Source: Alcaligenaceae bacterium
Lineage (GTDB): Bacteria; Pseudomonadota; Gammaproteobacteria; Burkholderiales; Burkholderiaceae_B
Length of the DNA stretch: 64,000 nucleotides
Direction: 5' to 3'
NCBI GenBank assembly: GCA_013416395.1
Contig: JACCEP010000004.1
Span: 124,001 to 188,000 of the forward strand
Shown here: positions 44,703 to 52,795 of the stretch, piece after piece
Layout of the letters: each line of letters begins with the position of its first letter
How positions within the stretch are numbered: the stretch's first letter is position 1
Notes under the pieces: model-generated
Database searches by the model: none
Seen by the model: the letters and a program-made list of their open reading frames with translations, nothing else
What the model was told of the DNA's origin: nothing
Position numbers and translations under genes: made by a program

Positions 44703-45458
44703 ATGGTGCAAGAACCGCCTCGGCGCACAGGTTTCAGCGGCCCCCCGCTCGTTCGCCTGCTTGCTCGCCTGACAGACACCACGTTTTACGAGCCCCGGCA
44801 AGACGTTCCCAATCGGCTCAGCCAATGGCTGGGCTGGGCTGACGCCATTGCGCTGTCTTCTGCGCTGAAGGGCAACCCTTCTTCTGTGCCATCCGGGTTG
44901 CAGCCACCGGCCGAAGCAGGAAAAATCGAATATGACCGGGTTCGTGCTGCACTCGAACTGGCCATTACGGGCAACGAAAGGCCAGCGACAGCGCAGCAGG
45001 AAGCCAGGTTGCGCGCCGCTGCCCGGCGTGGCCCCACTGCTTCGGCGGCGGTTGTCGACTATGCAAGCTACCGCCGTCGTTACGTGTTACTGCAGCAATC
45101 CATGGAAAGCAGCATTGCCACGTTACGTGGCAGATTGCGAACCTTGTTGGCCTCCATCTCGCCCCAGGCAGCTCGCCTTGCCGTTGTGGATGCCGCGATG
45201 GAGCAGGCGTTGAGCGAACGTGAACTCGTGCTGTTTGCAGACATCCCCAAGTCGCTTGAAGCACACTTCGAGCGGCTGCGTGAGGGTGCAGGGCAGACCA
45301 TACCGGCAACTGCTGGGTCTTCTTCCCCGTCCGCAGGGCCTACCGAATGGCTGGTTGTGTTTAAGCAAGATATGCAGCGTGTCCTGTTTGCTGAGCTAGA
45401 TACCCGTTTACAGCCTGTCGAGGCGCTTCTGGCAGCCTTGCACGAAGGTAAAACCTGA
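44703..45458 (+). CDS. DUF3348-family protein, first gene of motor-like operon
   Basis: A 251-residue soluble, mostly helical protein matching, by memory of the family, DUF3348 (opening MVQEPPRRTGFSGPPLVRLL). Long helices such as YRRRYVLLQQSMESSIATLRGRLRTLLAS dominate, with a poorly conserved linker (TAGSSSPSAG). ATG at 44703 is preceded by a weak ribosome site; a frame from 44634 overlaps the small membrane gene. The next gene follows 5 nt after the stop. Its operon partner is a MotA-like protein, so it may be a cytoplasmic regulator or rotor-side partner; inference only. Confidence 0.85.
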   Translation: MVQEPPRRTGFSGPPLVRLLARLTDTTFYEPRQDVPNRLSQWLGWADAIALSSALKGNPSSVPSGLQPPAEAGKIEYDRVRAALELAITGNERPATAQQEARLRAAARRGPTASAAVVDYASYRRRYVLLQQSMESSIATLRGRLRTLLASISPQAARLAVVDAAMEQALSERELVLFADIPKSLEAHFERLREGAGQTIPATAGSSSPSAGPTEWLVVFKQDMQRVLFAELDTRLQPVEALLAALHEGKT

Positions 45459-45463
45459 ATATT

Positions 45464-48340
45464 ATGAATCGACTCCTTCATTTTCTTATTTTTATTGCCG
45501 GGCTGGCCGCAGTGTTCTGGATCGGCACGCACTACGTCGCTTCAAACCCTCTGGCTCTGGCTGTTACCGCGCTGATTGGCGTGGTGTACCTGGTTGGTGC
45601 ATTTGAGCTTTACCGTTATCGTCAGGCAAGTGACGCACTCACAGCGGCACTCGAAGGCCTGACGGAAAGCGTAAGCGCCCTGGATGACTGGGTGGTTCGT
45701 TTGCCTTCCAGCCTGCGAAATGCCGTGCGGTTGCGTGTCGAAGGTGAGCGTGTGGGCCTGCCTGGGCCGGCGCTTACCCCCTATCTGGTTGGTCTGCTGG
45801 TTCTTCTGGGCATGTTGGGTACGTTTCTGGGTATGGTGGCTACGCTGCGCGGTACCGGGTTGGCGCTTGAAAGCGCCACAGACCTTCAGGCCATCCGCGC
45901 GTCGCTTTCTGCTCCGGTCAAAGGGCTGGGTTTTGCCTTTGGCACTTCGGTGGCAGGGGTGGCAACCTCTGCCATGCTGGGTTTGCTGTCTGCCTTGAGC
46001 CGGCGCGACCGAGTCAAAGCCGCCCAACTGCTTGATACCAACATTGCAACAACGTTGCGACCTTATTCCTTGGCGCACCAACGCGAAGAGCGCTTAAGGC
46101 TGTTGCAGCGCCAAGCCGATACCCTGCCCGCTGTGGTTGATCAGATGCAGGCCATGATGGTCGCCCTGGCTCAGCACAGTAAAACACTGGCCGAGCAGTT
46201 GTCCGCCAGTCAGGAGGCCTTTCATAGCAAGGCGGAAGCCACCTATACGCGCCTGGCAACCTCCGTGGAGCAATCGCTGCGCGATGGTATCGCCGAAGGT
46301 GCGCGGGCGGCTGGGTCGGCCATTCAGCCCGTGGCAGAGTCCACCATGAGCCTTCTCGTTCGAGAAAATGCGGCCTTGCACGAATCGGTCCGGCAGGCAG
46401 TGCAGCAGCAGCTTGATGGCATGGCGGTGCAAGCCGAGGGTACGGCTTCCAAAGTGGCAGGTATCTGGGCAACTTCACTTCAAGCGCATCAACAAACAAA
46501 TGCCAGCCTTGCCAGCGAACTGCGCGGCTCATTTGAAACGGCCGCAGGAGCATTTGGGCAGCGTTCCGACCATCTTTTTGAAAGCATTTCTGAGCGTCTG
46601 GCCGGCGTGGCTGAAACCCTGTCGCAGGCATGGCAGCAAGGGTTGTTGCACCATGAGCGCAGCAGCGAGAAACTGGCCAGTGATAATCAGCAGGCCCTAG
46701 CCTCGGCCACCGACGCGTTACGACAGCATGCCGAATCGCTGGCTTTAGCGATGACACAATCACACGGTGACCTGAAAGCGCAGTTGGCGTCTCAAGACGC
46801 GCAGCGGCTTGCCGCTTGGGTCGATACGCTGTCAGAGATGACATCGGCACTGCGTGGGGAGTGGGAGCAGGCCACATCATATACTGAAAGCAGACAGCAA
46901 CAAATTTGCGACGCATTGGCCCAAACCGCCAGCCAAATCTCCACTGAAACAAAATCAAATGCCACGGCAACCATGGCTGAGATCAGCCGCCTGGTTGAAG
47001 CGGCTGCCGAAGCCCCCAAAGCGGCGGCGGCACTTCAGGAAACCCTGGTCGCGCAAGATCAACAGCGTTTGCAGGCATGGACGGATTCACTTGCCAGCAC
47101 GGCTGCTACGCTGCGTGAGCAATGGGAGCAGGCGGGTACGCATACGGCCGCCCATCAACAGCAAATCTGTGAAACCTTGATCCAGACGGCCAGCGAGATC
47201 TCTGCGCAGACCAAATCTAATGCCACGGCAACCATGGCCGAGATCAACCGCCTGGTTGAAGCGGCTGCCGAAGCCCCCAAAGCGGCGGCAGCACTCCAAG
47301 AAACCCTGGTCGCGCAAGATCAACAGCGTTTGCAGGCATGGACGGATTCACTTGCCAGCACGGCTGCTACGCTGCGTGAGCAATGGGAGCAGGCGGGTAC
47401 ACATACGGCCGCCCATCAACAGCAAATCTGCGAAACCTTGATCCAGACGGCCAGCGAGATCTCTGCGCAGACCAAATCCAATGCCACGGCAACCATGGCC
47501 GAGATCAGCCGCTTGGTTGAAGCGGCTGCCGAAGCCCCCAAAGCGGCGGCAGCACTTCAGGAGACCCTGGCAGAGCAAGATCAACAACGTTTGCAGGCAT
47601 GGACAGAGTCGCTTGCCAGCACCGCCGCTACGCTGCGTGAGCAATGGGAGCAGGCGGGTACGCATACGGCCGCCCATCAACAGCAAATTTGCGACGCTCT
47701 GGCTCAGACTGCACTTGATATTTCCCGAGAAACCAAGGCCAATGCCGACGCGACGATTGCTGAAATTTCCAAGCTGCTGCAAGCCGCATCAGAAGCACCT
47801 CAAGCCGCCGCAGATGTAGTGACCGAGGTGCGGCAGAAGCTGTCTGACAGCCTTGCTCGCGATACCGCCATGCTGGAAGAGCGCGGCCGTTTGCTGGAGA
47901 CCGTGGGTACCTTGCTTGATGCCGTCAACCATGCCGCTTCTGAGCAACGCAGTGCGGTTGATGCGCTGGTCACGACCTCAGCCGACATGCTTGATCGCGC
48001 CAGCGCACAATTTACCGATCATGTTCAAACTGAAAGCGGCAAACTCACCGGCGTTGCTGCCCAAGTGTCAGGCAGTGCGGCCGATGTGGCCATGATGGCT
48101 GAAACCTTTAGTGCGGCTGTGCAGAAGTTTGGTGAGTCGAACGTGTCATTGCAGGCGCATCTGGAACGTATCGAAGCCGCTCTGGAAAAATCCACGACCC
48201 GCAGCGATGAGCAGTTAGCCTACTACGTGGCACAGGCTCGTGAGGTTATTGACCTGAGCATGCTGTCTCAAAAGCAGATTATCGAAGAACTCCAACAACT
48301 GGCTGGTGGCCGCGTGCCCGCCAGCGCTGATGCCACATGA
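45464..48340 (+). CDS. DUF802-type MotA/TolQ/ZorA-like membrane protein with repeat tail
   Basis: A 958-residue protein. TM helices are near residues 4-21, 29-48, 105-128 and 150-178. The last pair resembles the MotA/ExbB/ZorA proton-channel core: LLGMLGTFLGMVATLRG (about 114-130) and SAPVKGLGFAFGTSVAGVATSAMLG (about 149-173). A cytoplasmic helical tail of about 750 residues follows, with four 87-residue tandem units (444-791), likely coiled coil. The next gene is a MotB-like partner, overlapping by 4 nt. It is probably the stator channel subunit of a rotary or torque-transmitting machine. The DUF802 assignment is from memory. Confidence 0.85.
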   Translation: MNRLLHFLIFIAGLAAVFWIGTHYVASNPLALAVTALIGVVYLVGAFELYRYRQASDALTAALEGLTESVSALDDWVVRLPSSLRNAVRLRVEGERVGLPGPALTPYLVGLLVLLGMLGTFLGMVATLRGTGLALESATDLQAIRASLSAPVKGLGFAFGTSVAGVATSAMLGLLSALSRRDRVKAAQLLDTNIATTLRPYSLAHQREERLRLLQRQADTLPAVVDQMQAMMVALAQHSKTLAEQLSASQEAFHSKAEATYTRLATSVEQSLRDGIAEGARAAGSAIQPVAESTMSLLVRENAALHESVRQAVQQQLDGMAVQAEGTASKVAGIWATSLQAHQQTNASLASELRGSFETAAGAFGQRSDHLFESISERLAGVAETLSQAWQQGLLHHERSSEKLASDNQQALASATDALRQHAESLALAMTQSHGDLKAQLASQDAQRLAAWVDTLSEMTSALRGEWEQATSYTESRQQQICDALAQTASQISTETKSNATATMAEISRLVEAAAEAPKAAAALQETLVAQDQQRLQAWTDSLASTAATLREQWEQAGTHTAAHQQQICETLIQTASEISAQTKSNATATMAEINRLVEAAAEAPKAAAALQETLVAQDQQRLQAWTDSLASTAATLREQWEQAGTHTAAHQQQICETLIQTASEISAQTKSNATATMAEISRLVEAAAEAPKAAAALQETLAEQDQQRLQAWTESLASTAATLREQWEQAGTHTAAHQQQICDALAQTALDISRETKANADATIAEISKLLQAASEAPQAAADVVTEVRQKLSDSLARDTAMLEERGRLLETVGTLLDAVNHAASEQRSAVDALVTTSADMLDRASAQFTDHVQTESGKLTGVAAQVSGSAADVAMMAETFSAAVQKFGESNVSLQAHLERIEAALEKSTTRSDEQLAYYVAQAREVIDLSMLSQKQIIEELQQLAGGRVPASADAT
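46793..47836 (+). repeat. Four tandem 261-bp repeats inside the MotA-like gene
   Basis: Units run 46793-47053, 47054-47314, 47315-47575 and 47576-47836, each exactly 261 bp (87 codons), each with a core QDQQRLQAWTDSLASTAATL-like motif and KSNATATMAEI. Marker ATG (or ATT) codons in each unit lie at 46973, 47234, 47495 and 47756, exactly 261 apart. Units 2 and 3 differ at only about a dozen positions; unit 1 and the end of unit 4 have diverged. The repeat keeps the reading frame. Confidence 0.95.
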
Positions 48341-49083
48341 GCGAGCATCTTGATGAGGGCGTGGAGCCTGCCGCGCCTGTCTGGGCGGTGTTTGGCGACT
48401 TAATGTCTGTACTGCTGGGCGCATTTGTGCTTGTGCTGGTCGGCGTGATCGGTGTCCAGCTTGAGCTTTCTGCCCGGCTTGAAAACGAGATTACGCAACG
48501 ACAGGAAGAAACCCAGCGTCGCAAATCACTGGAAGAAGCGCTGGCCCGACAAATTGCCGAAGGCAGCGTTACGCTGACCGATGGCCGCATTGGCATCAGC
48601 GGCAGCGTGCTGTTTGCACTGAACTCTGCCGGACTGCAGGCAGAAGGTCGTGAAATACTCAACAGCCTGGTCGAGCCGCTTAAGACCTATCTCGAGACCC
48701 ATGACGAGGTACTGATGATTAGCGGGTTTACCGATGACAGACCGATCCATGAGGGCAATCTGCGTTTTTCCGATAACTGGGATCTGTCGGCACAGCGCGC
48801 ATTGACTGTCACGCGTGCACTGATTGAGGAAGGTGTTCCATCGGCCAGCGTGTTTGCTGCAGCCTTCGGCCCGGAGCAACCTGTCAGTTCAAACGATGAC
48901 GAAGAAGGGCGGGCAAAGAACCGGCGGGTGGAGATCTCGCCGGTGCCCAAGCTGACGGCGAAGGCGGTCGCTGATCAGGCAGAAGAAGGGAAGCCGGTTG
49001 ACGCAAATGCGCCAGCTGACACAGCGCTGCCGGTCGCCGCATCACCGTCGGCCCAAGCAGAGACGGCGCATGGCAATCCCTAA
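48337..49083 (+). CDS. MotB/ZorB-like OmpA-domain stator subunit
   Basis: A 248-residue protein with one N-terminal TM (about residues 15-40, VWAVFGDLMSVLLGAFVLVLVGVIGV). An aspartate at about position 21 sits where MotB has its proton-carrying Asp in the helix. A coiled linker and an OmpA/peptidoglycan-binding domain follow: MISGFTDDRPIHEGNLRFSDNWDLSAQRA and GRAKNRRVEIS. It should anchor to peptidoglycan and pair with the DUF802 protein. Start overlaps the previous stop by 4 nt. The C-terminal 50 residues are proline/alanine-rich. Confidence 0.9.
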   Translation: MSEHLDEGVEPAAPVWAVFGDLMSVLLGAFVLVLVGVIGVQLELSARLENEITQRQEETQRRKSLEEALARQIAEGSVTLTDGRIGISGSVLFALNSAGLQAEGREILNSLVEPLKTYLETHDEVLMISGFTDDRPIHEGNLRFSDNWDLSAQRALTVTRALIEEGVPSASVFAAAFGPEQPVSSNDDEEGRAKNRRVEISPVPKLTAKAVADQAEEGKPVDANAPADTALPVAASPSAQAETAHGNP

Positions 49084-49621
49084 AAATAAAGAGGCCACCG
49101 ATCACAAGGGCAAACAGGATGACAGCTCTATTCGCAGTGTGTTTTCTACGCCTACAGACGGCGCTTCGCCTGACGACCTGAAATACACTCGTACATCGCC
49201 AACTGTGCCGCCGCCCGCGCAACCAGGGCCTGTGGCCGAACTACTTGCCTACCTCAACAACCAGTCAGTGGCTGGCAAAGCCCAGGCCTGGCAGCAGGGT
49301 GACGCCTCGTCAACCCTCTCTTACCCCGAACTGCCGGCAATTGATTACTTCCAGAAAACCTGGGAGCGCCTTCGTACACGGCGTCAATTACAGACATCGC
49401 AGGAGCAGGTGCCCGACAATGCTGGCCCGTTGAATTCGAGCAATCTGGTGCATCGATCATTGTCTCTGATGCGTGAAGTTTCGCCAGGCTACCTGCAGCA
49501 CTTCCTTACCTATGTGGATACGCTGTCATGGCTGGAAGAAACCGACGCTTCTGACGAGCCCGCTGGAAAGGGCGGTAAAGCCAAGGCAGCAAAGGCCAAA
49601 AAAGCGTCAGCTAGTCGATGA
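49070..49621 (+). CDS. DUF2894-family protein, last gene of motor-like operon
   Basis: A 183-residue soluble protein. The conserved part, by memory of DUF2894, is about residues 60-165 (LLAYLNNQSVAGKAQAW, YFQKTWERLRTRRQLQ, LNSSNLVHRSLSLMREVSPGYLQHFLTYVDTLSWLE). The ends are low-complexity, with a lysine/alanine-rich tail. ATG at 49070 overlaps the OmpA gene by 14 nt, showing coupling. Function is unknown; it probably works with the motor proteins. Confidence 0.85.
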   Translation: MAIPKNKEATDHKGKQDDSSIRSVFSTPTDGASPDDLKYTRTSPTVPPPAQPGPVAELLAYLNNQSVAGKAQAWQQGDASSTLSYPELPAIDYFQKTWERLRTRRQLQTSQEQVPDNAGPLNSSNLVHRSLSLMREVSPGYLQHFLTYVDTLSWLEETDASDEPAGKGGKAKAAKAKKASASR

Positions 49622-49758
49622 GTTGGGCAATTTTTCAGGCTTTGTGGCGCCATCTGGGAGGCTAGCTATCTTTGCACTTTGTACTTGCCCATGCGCCTCA
49701 GCCCACCGGATGCTCCTTTCATATCATTGCGGAGCCGGGAATGGCCCCCACTTTTCCT

Positions 49759-50547
49759 TCATGGCACCTTATGACGCCACGCCTCAGTGCCGAATTTCTC
49801 TTCAATAAGTCGGTCGGCAGCAGCCAGTTCGGCTGGCAATAAACCACCGTCTTGCAAACCATGCAGCCGCCGGAACGTAGCAATAATTTGCTGAATAATG
49901 GCTGCCCGTGGCAAACCTGTTTGACTGCGTAGCGGGTCAACACGCTTGGCGGCCGACGTAGTGCCTTTGTCAGAGAGTTTTTCTCGGCCGATGCGCAAGA
50001 CCTGAAGCATCTTGTTTACATCAATGTCATAAGCCATGGTCACATGGTGCAGCACCGCCCCACCACGATGAGCCTGCGCTGCGCCGCCGATCTTTCCGCC
50101 CTCGGACGTAATGTCGTTCAATGGCTTGTACCAGGCCTTGATGCCAAGCTCGTTCAGTGCCTCAAGCACTGACGCGTCCATGTACGCATACGCATCGCGA
50201 AAGCTCATTCCGGCAATGAGTGACTTCGGCGCATAAATGGAATAGGTAATGGTGTTGCCAGGTTCGATAAACATGGCACCACCGCCGGTGATGCGGCGCA
50301 CAACCTCAATGTCATGTTGTTGTGCTGCTTCGATGTCGACTTCGTTTTTTACTGACTGAAAGATGCCGATGACAACAGCCGATGATGCCCATTCCCAAAT
50401 CCGAAGCGTTGGCGCGCGACGCCCGGCAGCAACCTCTTCCAGCAGCACCTGATCGAGGGCCATGTGTTGTTGCGGCGATTGGGGTGATGTGTGCACCAAT
50501 TGCCAATTATGGTCGTTCCAGCCCGTGCGTATGATTTCGTTGCTCAT
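49759..50547 (-). CDS. Lipoate-protein ligase family, catalytic domain only
   Basis: A 262-residue BPL/LplA-type ligase core. Motifs are VVRRITGGGAMFIEPGNTITYSIYAP, the DVNKMLQVLRIGREKLSDKGTTSAAKRVDPLR stretch, and a lipoate-pocket region near LRIWEWASSAVVIGIFQS. It attaches lipoate (or octanoate) to lysines of dehydrogenase E2 or GcvH. The C-terminal accessory domain usual in bacterial LplA is encoded separately by the upstream gene, overlapping by 4 nt. Confidence 0.9.
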   Translation of the reverse strand: MSNEIIRTGWNDHNWQLVHTSPQSPQQHMALDQVLLEEVAAGRRAPTLRIWEWASSAVVIGIFQSVKNEVDIEAAQQHDIEVVRRITGGGAMFIEPGNTITYSIYAPKSLIAGMSFRDAYAYMDASVLEALNELGIKAWYKPLNDITSEGGKIGGAAQAHRGGAVLHHVTMAYDIDVNKMLQVLRIGREKLSDKGTTSAAKRVDPLRSQTGLPRAAIIQQIIATFRRLHGLQDGGLLPAELAAADRLIEEKFGTEAWRHKVP

Positions 50548-50855
50548 GCCAGCGCCCTCTGTACAACGACCGCAACGCCTGCGGCAGTGATGCCGAACAT
50601 CATTACGTCTGATCCAATGACGGCATTGATTGCCTGTTCCAGTTGCGTTTGAGTAACGTCGTGAGGCAATCCATTGAGTGCTGCATTCATGGCCTCCAGG
50701 GTTTCAGGTGGCTCCAGAAAAAAGTCACCTGACAACTGCACATTGCTCAGGCAACCCTCTACAACCTGCAGGTCTACGACGACCAGCTTGCCTTCAGGGA
50801 TCTTGTATTCACCATGGCGCGCCGATGCGTCAGTGGGCTTGTCGGATGTATTCAT
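50544..50855 (-). CDS. Stand-alone lipoate ligase accessory (LplB-like) domain
   Basis: A 103-residue protein resembling the C-terminal domain of LplA, as in two-part archaeal LplA-LplB enzymes: HGEYKIPEGKLVVVDLQVVEGCLSNVQLSGDFFLEPPETLEAMNAAL. The start is ATG at 50855, and its stop overlaps the ligase start by 4 nt. It is needed for adenylation in the two-part enzymes. Family assignment is by pattern. Confidence 0.85.
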   Translation of the reverse strand: MNTSDKPTDASARHGEYKIPEGKLVVVDLQVVEGCLSNVQLSGDFFLEPPETLEAMNAALNGLPHDVTQTQLEQAINAVIGSDVMMFGITAAGVAVVVQRALA

Positions 50856-51157
50856 GGGCGATTCGTAATTGTGTTTGGGAGGGGCCTATAGTCTACTACC
50901 AGGCAGTTCATGCTCGCCGTATTCGCCACGGTCGTTGCGGGGGCTTTAGCAGGAAGCCAGATGGCTTGCCTGATTAAAGAAAAACGATATAGTGGGCGAT
51001 GTTTTTTTCGTAGACTAGCTGGTCGTTCAAGAGTTGAGCTCAATGACTGACAACCTGCGCGCCCAGTTGGTGGCGGGCACTGTGCGGAGTCCGCCTGGGC
51101 CTACCAACTTGGTGCTGCGGTTGTGTGTCATTGCCGCTGACGCAAAAAGGAGAAGTC
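50856..51157. promoter_or_regulatory. Divergent intergenic region
   Basis: A 302-bp gap between the lipoate ligase unit and the AllA-like gene. It should hold promoters for both. A strong ribosome site AAAGGAGA lies immediately before 51158. No other gene or repeat seen. Confidence 0.4.
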
Positions 51158-51697
51158 ATGGCAGTGATGCCGCAGTTGAATATTAGAAAGCTCGAGCCAA
51201 ATGCATTCGCCGACTATGGCTTTATGCTCGGAGGGCCTGTCCCCGAAATGGGTGGTCTGACGCCTGCGTTCAGTAACGAAGCCACCGACTTCTGGCAAGA
51301 ACATGTTTTCAGCACCGGGCAGGGAGGCGAGACCGAAATTTTGTGGGTTAACTACAGAAGTCAGGAGAAGCGCATTTCAAGCCTCGAGGTGCATGTGCTG
51401 ACCGAGCAGGCGATTATTCCGTTAACTGCCAGCATCATCCATATTGTTGCGCTCAGCGCCAGCGACGGCAGCCCCGACCTTTCAAGTGTGGCTGCCTTTG
51501 AAGTGCCAGTGGGTCAGGGTGTTTGCATGCGCCCTGGCTGTTGGCATGCGACTAGGGTGCAGGGCGGGCAGGCCACCTGCGTCATGTTGACACGACGCTC
51601 GACAACGGCTGACTTGATCAGTCATTTGACGTCTGACAGCGATGCATCAGAAAGCCGAATCGTTGGCGTGCCTGAGCATGTTCTTGTGTTTGAATAA
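51158..51697 (+). CDS. Ureidoglycolate lyase (AllA)-like protein
   Basis: A 179-residue cupin-like protein. The patterns SLEVHVLTEQAIIPLTAS and FEVPVGQGVCMRPGCWHATRV match the ureidoglycolate lyase family, which splits ureidoglycolate in purine degradation. It stands alone, with no allantoin genes beside it, so its true substrate may be different. The ATG at 51158 with AAAGGAGAA is chosen over 51125. Alternative: generic cupin. Confidence 0.85.
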   Translation: MAVMPQLNIRKLEPNAFADYGFMLGGPVPEMGGLTPAFSNEATDFWQEHVFSTGQGGETEILWVNYRSQEKRISSLEVHVLTEQAIIPLTASIIHIVALSASDGSPDLSSVAAFEVPVGQGVCMRPGCWHATRVQGGQATCVMLTRRSTTADLISHLTSDSDASESRIVGVPEHVLVFE

Positions 51698-51749
51698 GCT
51701 GGGTGCAACGCGTAAGATTAAGCCGATCACCCTTCGTAGGGCTACGGTG

Positions 51750-51801
51750 AATCATACGGCCCGCTGCGTGTGACCATTCACACAAAGCGGGCCGTATGAT
51801 T
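51750..51801. terminator. Strong bidirectional hairpin between convergent genes
   Basis: A perfect 16-bp inverted repeat, left arm 51750-51765 (AATCATACGGCCCGCT), right arm 51786-51801, encloses a second 6-bp stem GTGTGA/TCACAC with a CCAT loop. It lies between the AllA-like and Bug genes and can serve both strands. The stem flanks are A/T-rich. Confidence 0.75.
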
Positions 51802-51827
51802 TGGCGCTGGTTCAAGCTTGAGTTGGC

Positions 51828-52793
51828 TTACTCTAGGTTTACACCTGATGTTTCAACCACATCGCGCCATTTCTTGGTTTCAGACTCTATATATTCCTGT
51901 AGCTCTGCAGGGCTTGTACCCTTGATAGTTACGGCATTGGATTCGAGCTTTTCAATGGTTGCAGGCGTAGCCAGCACCTTGAGTAGCGCTTTGCTAAGCG
52001 TCTGTAGTCTATCCTCAGGAATACCGGCAGGCCCGATGACGCTGACCCAGGCGTCCACGTTCATACCTTTGACACCAAGCTCATCGGCCGTGGGCACGTC
52101 AGGCAGCTCTTTGATGCGTTCGGTACTCGTGATTGCCAGTGCCCTTACCTTGCCCGACTGAACCAGGCCAAGGGCTGCAGGCAGGTTGTCAAACCCTACA
52201 TCCACATGGCTTCCCATTAGGGCGGTCAGTGCTGGCCCACTGCCCTGGAACGGTACATGCTGAATGTCAGTCTGAGTAAGCATTCTGAAGTATTCGCCGG
52301 TCATATGCGGTGAGGTGCCGGCACCAGGGCTGGAATACGACATAGGCTTGCTCTTGGCATCTGCAATCAGCTCATTTAGATTTTTATATTTCGAATTAGC
52401 ATTGACCAGTATCAAATTAGTGTAAAAGCCCACTTCGCCGATCATAGTGAAGTCTTTGATCGGCTCGAACTTTATGCTTTTACGCAGCAGGGGGTTGATG
52501 ACGTTGGTGGCGACGGTGCCCAGGAAAATCGTGTAGCCATCGGGTTTGGCGTTGGCGACCCACTGGGCCGCAATGGCGCCGCCAGCTCCGGGCTTGTTGT
52601 CGACAAGCACAGTCTGATTCAACTCTTTGGACAAGCCTTCAGACAGAATCCGTGTCACGATGTCTGTCGAACCCCCGGGTGGGAATCCTACGACAAAGCG
52701 TATGGGCTGATCCGGATAAGCGGCGGTGGCGGGGCCGCCAAGTGTGACTGCCAGTGTGCAGGCAATACCTGCGACCAGTTTGTTCAACTTCAT
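51828..52793 (-). CDS. Bug/TctC-family receptor, third gene of thiolase operon
   Basis: A 321-residue exported receptor with a signal peptide (KLVAGIACTLAVTLGGPATAA). Family features are YPDQPIRFVVGFPPGGSTDIV, VDNKPGAGGAIAAQWVANAKPDGYT, HVPFQGSGPALTALMGSHVDVGFD and LPDVPTADELG. ATG at 52793 has GGAGGAG 8 nt upstream and lies 2 nt after the CoA ligase stop. It is in one operon with a CoA ligase and a thiolase, so it probably binds an organic acid degraded by them. Confidence 0.94.
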   Translation of the reverse strand: MKLNKLVAGIACTLAVTLGGPATAAYPDQPIRFVVGFPPGGSTDIVTRILSEGLSKELNQTVLVDNKPGAGGAIAAQWVANAKPDGYTIFLGTVATNVINPLLRKSIKFEPIKDFTMIGEVGFYTNLILVNANSKYKNLNELIADAKSKPMSYSSPGAGTSPHMTGEYFRMLTQTDIQHVPFQGSGPALTALMGSHVDVGFDNLPAALGLVQSGKVRALAITSTERIKELPDVPTADELGVKGMNVDAWVSVIGPAGIPEDRLQTLSKALLKVLATPATIEKLESNAVTIKGTSPAELQEYIESETKKWRDVVETSGVNLE

Positions 52794-52795
52794 AG

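Noticed and set aside
46014-46970. A 318-codon minus-strand frame inside the MotA-like gene
   Set aside because: Antisense shadow with tryptophan/proline-rich composition and no domain.
46793-47836. Repeats as a CRISPR array
   Set aside because: The units are 261 bp, contiguous with no spacers, and stay in frame within a long coding sequence.
44703-49621. Calling the operon a Zorya anti-phage system
   Set aside because: The ZorAB-like pair is present, but no ZorC, ZorD, ZorE or other nuclease/helicase gene is visible, and the flanking DUFs are not known Zorya parts. Homology is kept at the motor level.
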